Source: Chamaecrista fasciculata (Eukaryota > Streptophyta > Magnoliopsida > Fabales > Fabaceae). From it: 64,000 bases of DNA. The notes beneath the pieces were generated by a model. That model had not been told where the DNA came from. It did not search any database and worked only from the letters and a program-made list of their open reading frames with translations. Location: positions 171,608-235,607 of the forward strand of contig QANZ01055900.1 of NCBI GenBank assembly GCA_003254925.1, written 5' to 3'. The position numbers and the translations under genes were made by a program. Of this stretch, positions 10,214-22,214 are shown piece after piece (positions within the stretch are counted from its first letter, which is position 1; every line of letters begins with the position of its first letter).

Positions 10214-11601
10214 ATGGCGACTGATAAGATGAGGAAAAAGGGAGAAAGGTAATTAAGCTCTTCACTCACTATCGATCTCTTTGAATGTCTCGTGTGAGTG
10301 AAATTATCTGATTGTAGAGATGTGGAATTACAATATCGTACTGAAATTTCATTATCCACTAACAAACAATTTATTAATTTTGTGATTGTAGAGATGTGGA
10401 ATTACCTGATGAGATGCTCGTTGAAATACTCTCATGGCTGCCTGCAAAGTCAGTATGCATCTCCAGGTGTTGCTCCAAGTCCTTCCTTAACTTCACAACT
10501 TCCTCCAATTTTGCACTCAAACAGTCTCAGAATTCGCTTCTCAAAGATGACTCTTACTTCTTCATTCAGAATGACTTGCCGTCGTATCGCGGAGACACCC
10601 TATTAGGTTCATCTTCTTCAACTAGTGACCAAATACCAAAAGAGAAAGTGGGTGTTCCTCCCAAGTTTCTCCGTTATGTTTATGAAAACCAAGTAAGAAT
10701 ACTTGCTTCTAGCAATGGATTACTTCTGTGTCAAACCCCATGGGAAAACGGCCAATGGCAACGATTTATTTGTAATCCCACAACAATGTTGCACTCCTTT
10801 ATTCCAAGTCCCATCACACATGGTTCTGATGAATTCAATGTTAATTTTATATTTTCCTTTGAATTCAATATTAACGATGAAGATTACAAGTTATATGCTC
10901 TCTATGAAGATTATTATCAATCACCCGGCAGTCTAGTGTGCAAAATGTATATACCAAAGGAAGGTGTGTGGAAAGAAAAAGAGAAAAGATACTTCTTAGA
11001 AAAAAAGTGCCACCAACGATTTATCAATGAATTTACTGTGTTTTACAAAGGAGCCATTCACTTCACCATATCTAGATGGTGTCAACAATTATTAGCATCA
11101 TATAATGTTGAGAGTGGAGTATCAAGAATAATTGAGCTTCCAGATGAAGCAATGGTAGGATATGATGAAGCAATGGTACGATATGAAGGAGAGGTGGGTA
11201 TTTTCAAGTGGGGTGCAGTTGGAACCAACAACGAGTCTATTTGTTTGGTGAGCTTGAAGGGAAACAGCAACGTAGGATATGCTTTTACAGTGTGGGTTTT
11301 GAGTGATCATGAAACTTCAAGTGGTGGTAATTGGTCAAAGATTTTAAGTTTTAGCTCGGAGGAATTGGGTTTGTATAGATTCTGTTATCCCGTTCAGGGA
11401 TTTACAGTGATGAATGGGCGTTCTTTGATCTTTGCTACATGGAGTGAAGTGTATGATTATGATTTGAGTGGTAAGCGGGATACAAGACTTGAGAAAGTTT
11501 GTGATCTTCATGAATTAAATAGTGATATGATCTACAGGATAATTCCTTATTCTGATACTCTACGTTCATGTGGTATTGCTTCTATAAAACTGGGAGTATG
11601 A
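10214..11601 (+). CDS. F-box/FBA protein, gene 1 (two exons)
   Basis: Exon 1 is 10214-10248 (MATDKMRKKGER, shared R codon) and exon 2 is 10392-11601, joined by a 143 nt GT-AG intron. The product is 414 aa. The F-box covers about residues 14-55 (VELPDEMLVEILSWLPAKS, then CISRCCSKSF). From about residue 95 comes an F-box-associated domain, with landmarks FLRYVYENQVRILASSNGLL, FICNPTT, DEDYKLYAL and VYDYDLSGKR. Such proteins bind SKP1 through the F-box and present a substrate to an SCF ubiquitin ligase; the substrate is unknown. A 21 nt tandem duplication (11143-11184) repeats DEAMVGY/DEAMVRY. The start is chosen because the same short exon precedes all seven copies. An upstream decoy acceptor (10316-10317) would shift the frame. 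Confidence 0.88.
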
Positions 11602-12405
11602 TTATCTTCTGATAATTATTAATTAATGTACGAAGGGAGAAGAACAATTTAAATTGTGCTTTAGTTAAATTTCTAGTTTTTCATTTTTTTTCTTCAGGGA
11701 AACAAAGATTGTATTTTCTTGTTGTCCTTTTTAAGTTTGTTTTTTAATTTTTTGTTATGGTTTACCAAAATGTAAAGTTGCCATTTTTTGAGGTTTGATG
11801 AATATTTACTGTGAATTGTTTATTGCTTCTTGATAAGAAATAGCATTTGTGTTTGTTGTGTTCTGTGAATGCAAGAAATCCGTAAAGCTGCATGTTAGTG
11901 TGGTGGATGTTACACATTGAAGTGGTAATATACATTTTATAATATAATCTTGGTATATATGAAACAGAGTATAGTAAAACGGAAAGAATCTCTAATCATA
12001 TGCATCACATTGATCATAAAATCATAACTATCAACAAGATATATGATTGGTTGATAGTTCAATGTACATTTTTAATGTAATAGGTAGCCTGAAAGGAGTT
12101 TATGCATTTATAATGAGGTAGTTCCTACAAGAATTGCAGAGTGAGTTGCTGATGTTGCATTTCATTTTTTATTTATTTGAAAGAATGTTTTTACACGCTT
12201 TCAAGTTTCATCCCAAAAATTAAAATCATAGAATTATTAGTGATCTTTACTCATTTTGTTATCTTCATCTAGTATACTACTACTTTTAAGGGACTAATAT
12301 GTTTATTTGTCTAAAAATTTGTTTGTAGTGTTGAACCAAACCTAACGGTTAACATGTGTAAGGATAGAGGTTGATCCTTATAGCCAATTTGATATATTCT
12401 TGCAG
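11602..12405. other. F-box 3' flank block and intergenic sequence
   Basis: 11602-11900 repeats the conserved downstream block. 'gcagagtgagttgctgatgttgc' (12136-12158) matches the 'gagtcagttcctgatgctgc' unit seen at 29375, 40164 and 46164, so the duplicated flank reaches at least 500 bp past the stop codon. Confidence 0.65.
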
Positions 12406-12666
12406 CTTGCTGATCATTCTAATCTGCATTTGAGGAACATGGCACTTGATGCACTTGATCAATCTATATCTGCAGTGTTAGATTCTGACCAATTTCAAGA
12501 TTACAAAGAACTTAATTCTCGTAATACATCTCAGGAAGTGAGAACTTATACCAATTCATATGGCTGGGAAACTATTTTTCTATTAAAAAATATGAAAATG
12601 TTTGTGTATATGATGTAGATTGAAGCAAGGCCCTCGAAGTCACTTGAATGTTCTGTTTGTCTATAA
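12406..12666 (+). pseudogene. Two orphan exons of a MON2-like (SEC7-related) gene
   Basis: A clean acceptor (ttcttgcag) precedes 132 nt (12406-12537) encoding LADHSNLHLRNMALDALDQS and ISAVLDSDQFQDYKELNSRN, closed by a donor (GAA|GTGAGA). After an 81 nt intron, a second acceptor (gatgtag) opens IEARPSKSLECSV (from 12619), then a stop. Wording and exon order fit the middle of plant MON2 homologues, large ARM-repeat proteins of Golgi/endosome trafficking, in which ALDALDQSI..VLGSDQF is followed by ...KS.ECSVLS.L. No other exon was found nearby, so this is an isolated duplicated fragment. The family match is from recall. Confidence 0.72.
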
Positions 12667-14980
12667 AAAGGATCTTTAATATATTTATCTACTTTTGTTG
12701 TCATTTCTGTTTGTTTTGCGAATTCTTTCAGTTGGTCTACAAAACTTGAAATGTTGAGGTTGGCCTTATTATTCCCTTATTATCCTATGTTGGTTCCTTA
12801 TTTGGTGACCTCTGTATCATTTTCTCTCTCTAATTAAGGTCTCCCTTATTTTGGGCTACGATCATAATTTTGCCTTTTTGGTGAAATATATGTGGTATAG
12901 AATACAACTCAATAATAAGATTTATTAATATCAGTAAAGAGGAAGGTAACACCTATAGTTGACTAGATGCTTGATTGCCTATCTATAGCCATAGTCCCAA
13001 GATGCTAAAACAACCATAAGCCCAAAAATATTTTTGTGGAAATCCAAAAGCTACTTAGATAAACAACATTATGGACTTCTGTAGCCTGAGAATCAAACTG
13101 CTAATACAATCTTTAGCCCAAAAAAGTTTATCCAAATACCTTAAACCTTATCAAGCTCTAATTCGCAAATTAAAAAACGTTATTCAAAATCATCAGATTT
13201 AAAAAATTACTATGGTACAGTATTAAAGTTAAGTTCTGCTGTTTTCTGTTGTTTTTTTCTGCTGTATTCTGCATGAGTTTTTGATTGTAGTAGATAACAA
13301 GAATTAGGGGAGCATTTATTTATGACCTATGTGTGTGAAACTAAGATTGTAGATTAGTCAAATAAGTACTTTTCTGATTATTTTGTCGTTTCACTTTCCA
13401 CACCAACAAGGAGGATGAGTTCCATACTATTGAACAGTAGTAGAAAGCATAAATTAATTAGTAATCTGCAAAAGCAATCAGTGAAGAGTTTCTATATGGA
13501 ACTATGGAAGGGTGTGAAACCCTGATAGTAATGGTTTGTGTCTTATCTATTTATCTATCTCTACTTCTGTATCCAACCTTTCCAAAAGAAACGGATTTTA
13601 AACCATATCCCAACTAGATTCCATTCTACAACTATATAGTTTGACCATTTTGTAACCCCAAACATACCCATAGTACCATTTATCTTTCTTTTTTCTTCCA
13701 CCAAATTTTTCAAAGTTATCTTATATTAATTAGAGAAGTAATCTTATTCAATACACTGTCAAACACTAATATAAACCTTTCCTTCATCTATGATTAATTG
13801 AACCTAATTTATTTCATCATTATATATAATACACTGTCAACTGTCAAGCATTAGCTAGTGATGTTGTTATATATGTATACCAAGGCATGCTTCTTTTGTT
13901 CATCTTCTGGATTCTTATGCCCTTATTATTGAAATATAGCTTTCCACAAAAAGGCATGATGCCGCTCAGAGTTTACTGAACAGCATCATGTCCTTGTTTT
14001 ATATTAACTTTATAGCCTTTTTGCCTCCTTGGGCATATGTTTCATCATTATGTGTTTTAATTTTATTCTCTCAGAACAGTTTTATTTCTTTTTCTCCTCT
14101 GCTGTGTGTATTTCTAGATTAGTAATCACTGACATGCTATTTTGCTAATCTTCTTTTATTAACAATCAAGAATTTTTCTGGAGATTTATATGAAGTAATT
14201 AACACTAATCAGTGTGCTGAGAAGTAGTAAAGTAGGGAAGATTTTCTAACTAACCCCATGCTTTAATCAGAGCATATGCTGCAACCGAGGCCATTGCAAT
14301 AATAGATATCATTTTTCATCTGTGATCAATCACCATAAGTCTTAAAAATTGCCCTTCAGCAGAAGCACAATATCTCTGTTGTCAAATTTAAATTTGTTCG
14401 AATTTTTAGACAACATGGTCATTAGATATTCCCATTTTATGTGCTGAAAATAATTCACATATATGCAGCCAATCTTTGAAATGATCTGATACTTGAAACT
14501 TGAAGGTGCATGATTTATGTTGATACTCCCAATATTATTTGTGGGGGAACTTTGGAGACAGTAATATCTTTCTCTAATCTTTCTAATTTCTATATATGTC
14601 TGTTCCATTTCTGCTTTTATGATTCTTGTGTGTGGTGTCCTCATATTCTATGTACAATCTAACTTCTCTTCCTTATCCTTGAAAGAAAGAAAGAAACAGA
14701 AATAATATAATGAATTATAAGTTGGGTGTTAGGGGGGAGAATCTGAGATACTGATATGCCTAGGTTGCTACATCTGTATGAAAAGACTCTTCACCTGCTT
14801 ATTTTTACTTATGGGATGGTCTATACATTATAGAATATAAATCAATTTTTTATAACTTTAACATGACAGACAAAATAAAATAATAATAGATATGACATAT
14901 ATTATGAATAAAAATTGTTATTTTCAAATTTTTCATTAAAAATTATAAATATTTAAATATTTTTATATATAAATATATAC
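12667..14980. other. Long intergenic region without recognisable genes
   Basis: Low-repeat AT-rich sequence. Only short chance ORFs are present (such as 14342-14644 on the minus strand), with no domain signature. I see no RNA gene or transposon ends. Confidence 0.6.
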
Positions 14981-15065
14981 CGTGTCGTGTCGCGTAATTT
15001 TAAAAGTTTAGCGTGTCGCTGTGTCCGTGTCGTGTCCCGTGTCCGTGTCAGTGCCCATGCTTCCT
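14981..15065. repeat. 'gtgtccgtgtcgtgtc' repeat
   Basis: A GC-rich patch of GTGTCCGTGTCGTGTCCCGT words ending 'gcccatgcttccta'. A related patch stands at 29925-30003 ('gtgtcggacactgacacgtg ... tccatgcttctta'). This is a common end motif of a dispersed plant element. Confidence 0.6.
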
Positions 15066-15137
15066 AGTCTATACTCTATATACCCTGATTAGAAATTCAT
15101 ATGTTGTATATGTAATATATACAGTGATTTTCAATTC

Positions 15138-15288
15138 TTATGAGTTAATTATAAAAAGACGTGTAAAAATGCATGTCAATATTAAAAAGACGTGTATGAG
15201 TTAAGCATATATATAAGTAGACTTATGAGTTAATTATTAGTAGACTTATGAGTTAATTATAAAAAGACGTGTAAAAATGCATGTCAAG
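15138..15288. repeat. Local direct repeats of about 42 bp
   Basis: 'ttatgagttaattataaaaa' plus 'gacgtgtaaaaatgcatgtcaa' occurs at 15138-15180 and 15246-15288, with partial copies between ('agacttatgagttaatta'). Confidence 0.85.
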
Positions 15289-15300
15289 CATATATATTTT

Positions 15301-16393
15301 TTTTGTTTTTCAGGATTGTCATCTTGTTTGTTTAATTGGCACTCATTACTCGATCTCATGACTGTTACAAGTTCTCAAGTCTAAACGCAAAACTCAAGAG
15401 TCACATGCTATCTCTATTGTACAGAAATTTCCAACCTTTACAGTGGAACTTAAGAACTTTGAAATTTTATACCACCCTGTACACTCGGCTTTTTGCCTGC
15501 AATAAATTCTAGATTAGTTTCTGCTTGTAACTATGATGGCTTTGAATCTAAGCAAATAGCATGTATAAATTAATTTATTCCTCTCCCAAGAAACTTTTTT
15601 TATTCTTTTCAATCTGTTCTTTCTAGATGAGACTTGAAAATAGGTTGAAATCCTTGTTCCCATTAGCTTTTACCACCTTAAAAGGTAAGAAATATTTGAG
15701 TGTTTTCCCATTTAAATTGATTTCATTTTCTTTTTCAGTTTTAAGGATCGTGGTCCTCATGACAATGGCATGTAATAGAAAGGGTGCCAAAGTGAGTATT
15801 GCTCTTTTGTGTATTTTTGTTTTATTTTTTTCGTTTATCACCCTTCCATTCAATTTATAAGGATAGAATTACTCATTTTCTTATTACCGATTTGAATTAT
15901 ACAGGACAGGGGAATTGATTGACAGAGATAAATTCTCCAATATTCAGGTTTTCTCATTACTAATTTGAATTACTAATGTGCAAATTTTCTCTCTGATTGT
16001 AATGTTAAGCAATCACTGGCTACTTGCTTTTTGTAGTTGTAGTGCAATCTTTAATGGTTAGTCTGAAGAAGAAACAATGGGCACATTCATTTTGGGCTCT
16101 GTTTTTGTTCTTCAGTTTGTAGTTTAATTTGTGTTTCTTTGTTAGTTTCCACTATGAATTTCAGATATGCATATACTGATATCAGACCTACAAAAATTAT
16201 ATATATATATATATATATATTTATACTAGTGTGCTTTGCATGCCCTTGTTATTAATTTAAATTTTATAATTATAATAATTTTAAAATAAAAAATTTAGTT
16301 TATTATATTTTTTAATAAAATTTAATTTTTTATAATTTTTATTTTATTATAATTGTAAGGCATGCAAATATTAATTTAAATTTTATAATTATA
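15301..16393. other. Intergenic, no gene recognised
   Basis: A short pair of overlapping opposite-strand ORFs (15623-15860) has no recognisable domain. Splice-like signals near 15627-15684 and 15740-15792 do not give a protein I recognise. (AT)n at about 16199-16220. Confidence 0.5.
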
Positions 16394-16969
16394 ATAATTT
16401 TAAGTAGCTTATGTTAAAATTAAATTTTATTGTCAAACTATATTATATTCAGTATGATAATAAATAAGGGTACAAAGGTTGAAGTAAGCATCTCAATTTT
16501 GAGTTGAGAAGAGTGGGATTGGCATAAATGATTGTCTTTCGATGCAGATCTTTATTCTGCTCTACAAAGAGGTGGCACTTGTTTTTAAAAATCAACAGTA
16601 TTTATAGCAAGAAAAAGCTTCTTAGCATTCATGAGAATTACATTAATATTGAGATCATTTTTCTACTGGCATTTTCAATATATATTACATATGGTGGTTG
16701 TTTGAAACTGTATTTTTTTAAAAAAAAAAAACAGGCATCTAGCGGCAGTTATTCTGGTGGTGTCATCAGTGGCGGTTTTTGGGACCACCAGAATAACATT
16801 TAGCGGCGGTTTTAACCGCCACTGAATGAAAAGAAAACCGCCGCTAAAATCCTTTTTTTTTGTTGTGTAAGGTAGTTATTATCTTATTTTGTTTTAGCTT
16901 ATCATAAAATTAAATTTTATTGTCAAATTCTATTATATTCAGTATGATAATAAATAAGGGTACAAAGGC
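16394..16969. mobile_element. CACTA-like terminal fragment flanked by a direct repeat
   Basis: 'tattatattcagtatgataa' with flanks occurs at 16394-16467 and again at 16896-16969. Between them, 16740-16870 carries the palindromic words 'tagcggcggttttaaccgcc' and ends CTTTTTTTTTGTTGTG, the complement of a CACTA-type terminus (CAC.ACAA.AAAAA). Only the terminal region is present. Confidence 0.6.
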
Positions 16970-17460
16970 TTGTGCTCTGATTTTCAGCATCATGGTTTAA
17001 TGAACACAGATGGCAAGCAGCAAGTTGGTCCAATTGCACAATCACATTGAGGTAATAATCCTTCCTAGTGGCTTGTAGACACCATAATAAACTCACCATT
17101 AATGAATCACTCCATAGTGATAATTAATTCAATTGTCCTAATTAAGTGGGTAAGATAATTGCACCTCCATTAATTAACGCATTCCTTCTGCTTCTTCACA
17201 TCACTCTTCGCCGCCTAATTTAGTTATCATAGTTTTGAAAATAATATTTATGACATTTAGGTCCAAAAAAACTCCATAGTAAACATATATATGCGCTTGT
17301 AGACACCATAATAATCTCACCATTAATGAACATATATAATTAAACTAAACATTATATTAATCACTCCATAGTGATAATTAATTCATTTGTCCTAATTAAG
17401 TGGGTAAGATAATTGCATGCACCTCCATTAAAACTTCGTGTTGAAATTTATGTGTCTTTT
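16970..17460. repeat. Intergenic with a diverged direct repeat
   Basis: 'cttgtagacaccataataa' through 'aagataattgcacctccatta' (17070-17175) recurs at 17285-17430 with an extra 35 bp inserted. No gene seen. Confidence 0.75.
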
Positions 17461-17466
17461 AAAATA

Positions 17467-17740
17467 CTCCATCCGGTTCTATATATCTGATGTTTTGGAG
17501 AATTTTTTTTGTTCCAAAATATCTGATGTTTTACAAATTCAAGAGAACATTAATTATTTTTTTACTATTCTATCCTTATTATATATAGTAGTGTCATAAA
17601 TGAATAAATATTTTCCAAGTAATTTAATAGGAATAGTTTAGTCTTTTTATCTCATTTTTCTCTTCATTTTAGGTGAACTAATCATTTCCTTAATCTGTGT
17701 GCATTTACCTTAAACATCAGATACATAAAACGGGAGGGAG
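17467..17740. mobile_element. Stowaway-type (Tc1/mariner) MITE, 274 bp
   Basis: The ends CTCCATCCGGTTCTATATAT and (complement) CTCCCTCCCGTTTTATGTAT are inverted. Both are followed inward by 'ctgatgttt', and a TA dinucleotide lies on each side. This is the classic Stowaway signature. No coding capacity. Confidence 0.9.
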
Positions 17741-18189
17741 TATGATGTTAAGGTTGCCTTTGGAATACAATGATATACATGATTTTACAGTTATACGTGC
17801 TCATTTGCATATATACATATTTTATTGTTAGGAAATTAATTATGTTCCCTTTCTTTCATGCCAAATTCTACTTTAATTCAGTAGTTAACTAAGACGGTTA
17901 AAGCTATTATGCTTGTTTGTGTGCATCTAATTCCGTTACTCTTGTCTCCATTTCTCACTCTAACTATGTTCTAGAGATATTCTCAACTCACTCCAACTAT
18001 GTTTTAGGGATATTCTCAAATTCCGAGAAGTTGAGAGTGGAGAAGGTGATGATTTTACATAAATTTTCAATATTTCTATCTATCCCCTTCAATATTTTAT
18101 TAATGTTTGATAAACTAATGTTAAATTTGCTATATCTTTCTTTAATAATTTAAATTTTAATTGTTTGATATTGACTACTGATCCAAAGA
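17741..18189. other. Intergenic, nothing recognised
   Basis: The ORF at 17917-18153 is built on a small internal repeat ('ctaactatgtt...gatattctcaa') and shows no domain. I do not count it as a gene. Confidence 0.5.
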
Positions 18190-18516
18190 AGGGTTCTTTA
18201 GTTGTTTCAATATATATTACATATGGGGCGGTTTAAAACTGCCACCATATATATAATTTTTTTTTTTGAAAAAATAAAGTCTAAAACCCTTGCAAGATAT
18301 TTTTATTGAAAATTTAAAGCATCTAGCGGCCGTCAAAACTGCTGGGGATCTTTTAGCGGCAATTATCCCGACAGTCTCAAAAAAGCGTTACTGAATGGTT
18401 CCCAACGGTGTCACTAGTGGCAGATTTTAAAACTGACAGAAGAACATTTAGCGGCGGTTAAAACCGCGTCTAAATGTAAGAAAAATCGTCGCTAATAACA
18501 GATTTTTTTGTAATGA
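18190..18516. mobile_element. Second CACTA-like terminal fragment
   Basis: 'caatatatattacatatgg' and 'gcatctagcggc' align with 16675-16745. It continues with 'tttagcggcggttaaaaccg' and ends 'acagatttttttgtaatg'. Same orientation as the copy at 16394-16969, more diverged. Confidence 0.6.
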
Positions 18517-18625
18517 AAAGTTGTTAAACAAAGACACTTCCTCGTAACTCCTAAGAGGGATTGGATAAGGGAAGTAAATCGTGCATTTTCACTCTTTGTA
18601 TTTAGAGAGATAAAGAGAGAAATAT

Positions 18626-18683
18626 AGAGAGAAAGTGTGGGTTCCACACATTAATTATTTTGTGAGACCCACACTTTCTCTCT
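18626..18683. repeat. Perfect 17 bp inverted repeat
   Basis: AGAGAGAAAGTGTGGGT (18626-18642) pairs with ACCCACACTTTCTCTCT (18667-18683). Surrounding sequence (18590-18720) is loosely symmetric, suggesting a small MITE. Rest of 18517-18950: AT-rich, no gene. Confidence 0.75.
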
Positions 18684-18949
18684 CAACTTATTCATTTATT
18701 TATCTAAAATGCATAAAAGAATATAGGGCATGTTTGCTTTAATTCTCTAAAAACTATTTTTGTTTTAAAAAATTAATAAAAAAATTGTTTGATAATCTAT
18801 TTTTTCATATTTGATTTTTAAAACAAAAAAACTGAAACCTGTTTTTAAAACATAAGAACATAGAAGTATTAAAACTTGTTTTGAACTTAATTTTTATAAA
18901 ATAAGCGGTGACATATATGTAATATTTTACAAGTGTTTTCTTTATTCAG

Positions 18950-19081
18950 ATTTAGGATTAAATTGCATTCATGTTTCAAATTTCCGACTGATGTGAAATT
19001 TCCATATTTTTCAAAATTATGTTTTGACCCCAATTTTTTTATAACTTTCATTTTAGTCCTTAAATATCATGATTCAGGAAC
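18950..19081. repeat. 'ttttagtccttaaatatcatgat' dispersed module
   Basis: Matches 22215-22360, 22440-22640 and 40505-40830. Here it is cut at 'gattcagg' by the LTR element that follows. Confidence 0.75.
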
Positions 19082-20384
19082 TGATGGGTGTCGAATCCAC
19101 CAAAAATAATTAACCTGATTCTACACACTAAAATAATAAATTATAGTAAGGGTGAGAACAGGGTCGATCCACAGAGACTAGCATTGTCTAAAGTTTATCA
19201 ACCAAATCTAAAGAAAACAGAAAACAAAAGATAAATTGTGATATAAAATAATAAGTAAATAAAACAACGATAAAAGTTACCGATAGGACGAGAGCTTGGC
19301 TAAGGTTAATCTTCATGGAGTCTCACACTTGATCATTGATACCAAAGATAATTTTTCATCAAATTAAAATAGGTTAACGAAATCACAGGTGAAATCACTC
19401 TTTCTTTAAGGTTGATTAAAGGATAACGTACCCAATTTAATTACTTATTAACTAGATGAATCCGACACGATCGACAATTCAATCTAAATTAATAGAATAA
19501 AGAACCGAAAGATATTAACCCTAACAATTAATTTACGAAATTACTTGTTAGATTTTCTTCTCCCTAACATGGTACGACCATCTTAGTTGCTACTTAGTGA
19601 TGAACTTACTAATTACGAATTAATAAGAACACCTAGCGTTATGTTTACAAATCAAAATAAATAACTTTGGCCAAGAGTTATAAAATCAGCTTGAAACATA
19701 TATAAAGAGATAAGTAGGAGAAAGAAAAATATTATAAAACAATGAAGGAAAATAAAAACATGATCTCCCAAGCGTTGAAACATCCAATCAGAATTAACCC
19801 TAAGCCAAGAGAAAAGAATTAGCCGCGCAGGGCCTTGAGAGAAGAAGAGAGAGATGATCCGAGATTGGATCTCCCCTTTTCACTAACTAGAGAGGGGTAT
19901 TTATAATGTTTCTCTAATCCTAATACCCTTCTCAACCTTCCTAATTCGAGCTATAGAGTCCCCACAACTGAAAAGATTACATAATCTGATTTTAAAATTC
20001 AAAACTGAGAATCTGCGCTTAAGTCTTGGGCAAGACTTGTGCTCCACGTAGATATCTCTTGAGTTTTGGGCAAGACTTGTGCTACACGAAAATATCTCTT
20101 GATTTTGGAGATCTTGAAATTGAATCTCTTGATTTGAGATATCTTTGAGATTGAAATCTAGTCTACAAAATCAATAGAAGATAATATAAACTTATATCCT
20201 AAGTTTAAAAGATATGATATTCACAAAATATCAAATTTTAACACAAGATATCATATTTTGAATTTAAACTTAGGATAACGGGGAAAATAAAATAATTAAG
20301 ATATATTGGGATAAAATCATAATTTGAATACAAATAAATTAGTAATTATCCCTTAAAAATAGGCAAAATAACATACTTATCACA
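19082..20384 (+). mobile_element. LTR of a gypsy-like non-autonomous element
   Basis: It starts TGATGGGTGTCGAATCCACC and ends ...ATACTTATCACA. The internal signature 'tgcttgtcctcaagcaa' follows at 20402. 'gagaacagggtcgatccacagag' near the start is typical of this plant LTR type. It contains several tandem-like phrases ('gggcaagacttgtgct', 20030 and 20071). No matching second LTR was found in the window. Confidence 0.65.
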
Positions 20385-21246
20385 TCCCATGCCTAAACCT
20401 TTGCTTGTCCTCAAGCAAATTAAGAGATAAGATCAAATCAAAGGAAGAAGCATTTAGAGATTAACAAATAAATTTTATAACCAATGAAATCAACCCAAGT
20501 CCCAAAAGAGTATTCCCATATATCAGAGTTCTTCTAAATCAAAACTTCAAGATAAAGATCACATCACTTGCTCAAAATTTAGCTCACACAAATTTAATTA
20601 TGATATGATTAAGTCAATCACACTCAAAGAATGAAATTAATAACAATGCCTCAATCAAACTTCCCCTTTTTATGCCAAATCTCAAAGAGTCTCAATTTTT
20701 TAGATGCTATTTATTGCTTGTCTAAGCTGTCATTTTTCTTTTTGACGCGAATGCATCCATTTTGTGATGGTGAACCCGGTTGCTCAGATCATCACAAGCT
20801 TAGGTGGCTACTAGCCTATTCATAACCACTTGGGGACTCAAGTGCAGTACCGCTTTTTTCCGTCCCTTTATTTTTATTTCTTTTTATTTATTTATATAAG
20901 GTACTTTGTACCTTAGTAGTTAGAGGAGTATTATTTTCAGCATCATTTTTTTTCTTTATATTCTCATTGAATCTTAAGATTTTCAAAATAATTCAAACAA
21001 GAATGATATGAAGCAAAGTTATTAACAAAAAATTCTGAAAAAGTGTGAAAGACTAAGAATTTAAGCACACAAATATTTGTTTCTCTAGTTTAATGCAAGT
21101 GGGCAATTTAATCCTTGGTTCTAAAATTAGAAGACACAATAATATAAAGGAAAGGCCTCAATTAGCAAAACAATAAGTGACTCCATTAAGCTAAAAGATT
21201 TAGAAGTTAATTTCTAATACTTCAAAGCTAAAGAAAGATCAAAACG
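20385..21246 (+). mobile_element. Internal region remnant of the 19082 LTR element
   Basis: Non-coding sequence with 'tcataaccacttggggactc' (20819-20838) and 'aagtgcagtacc', phrases that accompany this element type in plants. No gag or pol. The remnant lacks a 3' LTR, so it was truncated. Confidence 0.5.
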
Positions 21247-21717
21247 ATTTTGAAGATCCTAAATATACACTAATTTTGTTCTCAAATCTTACATCAACTG
21301 TTAATTTCGTCCTCAATATTTTTTTACAGTCAATTTCGTCCCAATGTTTCATATTTTGGTCAATTTTATCATTTTCTCTTACTTTAGCCAAATATTAACA
21401 ACAGAATCTATGTGGTTAATTGATAGAGTAAAGCACTAATTGATGTAAAATTAGTTAATTTATTAACAACAGGATCCGTTGGTTCAATTAGTTATAAAGC
21501 ACTAACTGATGTAAAAGTGATAGAATAAGAAACTCAAATCCTAACTCAAATTGAAAAACATGATACAGTTTGTTATTAATTTATTGAAAGAAATTAGTCA
21601 AATGATAAAATTGACCAAAGTGTAAAACGTTGGGGATGAAATTGACAGTAAAAAATAGATTGGGGACGAAATTGAGAATTAGCGTAAAGTTTGTGGGCAA
21701 AATTAGTACTTTTGCCT
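21247..21717. mobile_element. Inverted-repeat element ('ctaattttgtt..caatttcgtcc')
   Basis: The left text 'actaattttgttctcaaatc...gttaatttcgtcctc' is mirrored on the right by 'gggacgaaattgagaattag...gggcaaaattagtacttttgcc'. An internal direct repeat ('agagtaaagcactaa..tgatgtaaaa', 21424 and 21493) is present. No coding. Confidence 0.65.
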
Positions 21718-22214
21718 AGTAATAATTAAGTTATAATATACAAATGTAACATTAATAACATAGTGAAACAAATATGAAACATTGGGACGAAATTGATACA
21801 CAAGTTAGTCAAATATTTTTTTTCATTTTAACCTACCAAAATAATAATAATAATAATAATAATGTCATAGATACACAAAAAGTGCTGACATGGCTATCAT
21901 ATTTCACTCCTCAACAAGATTTCTTTTGTACGTTTAGGTCACCTCTCTTTGGTAAAACGAATTAAAAATAACAAACTTAAAGATAAAATATTATAGTTAG
22001 ATCATCATATTTTGCTATCATAACTTATTGAATAACTTGCATGAAAAAATTATAGTTTTATTATAATTTCATAAAAAAATAAATATTTTAGTAATTTATT
22101 AAAATATTTAGTGAAACTAAATATTAATTATTTAATATGTAAATTAATTAATGGGAATATTCTTCAAATTATTCAAGGTTACTTTCATAATTTCATTTAA
22201 GTAGTTGTATTTGA
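21718..22214. other. AT-rich intergenic stretch
   Basis: Contains a (AAT)n run at 21840-21862. No gene recognised. Confidence 0.5.

Noticed and set aside
15623-15860. Opposite-strand ORF pair near splice-like signals
   Set aside because: No recognisable protein in either strand and no supporting neighbour exons.
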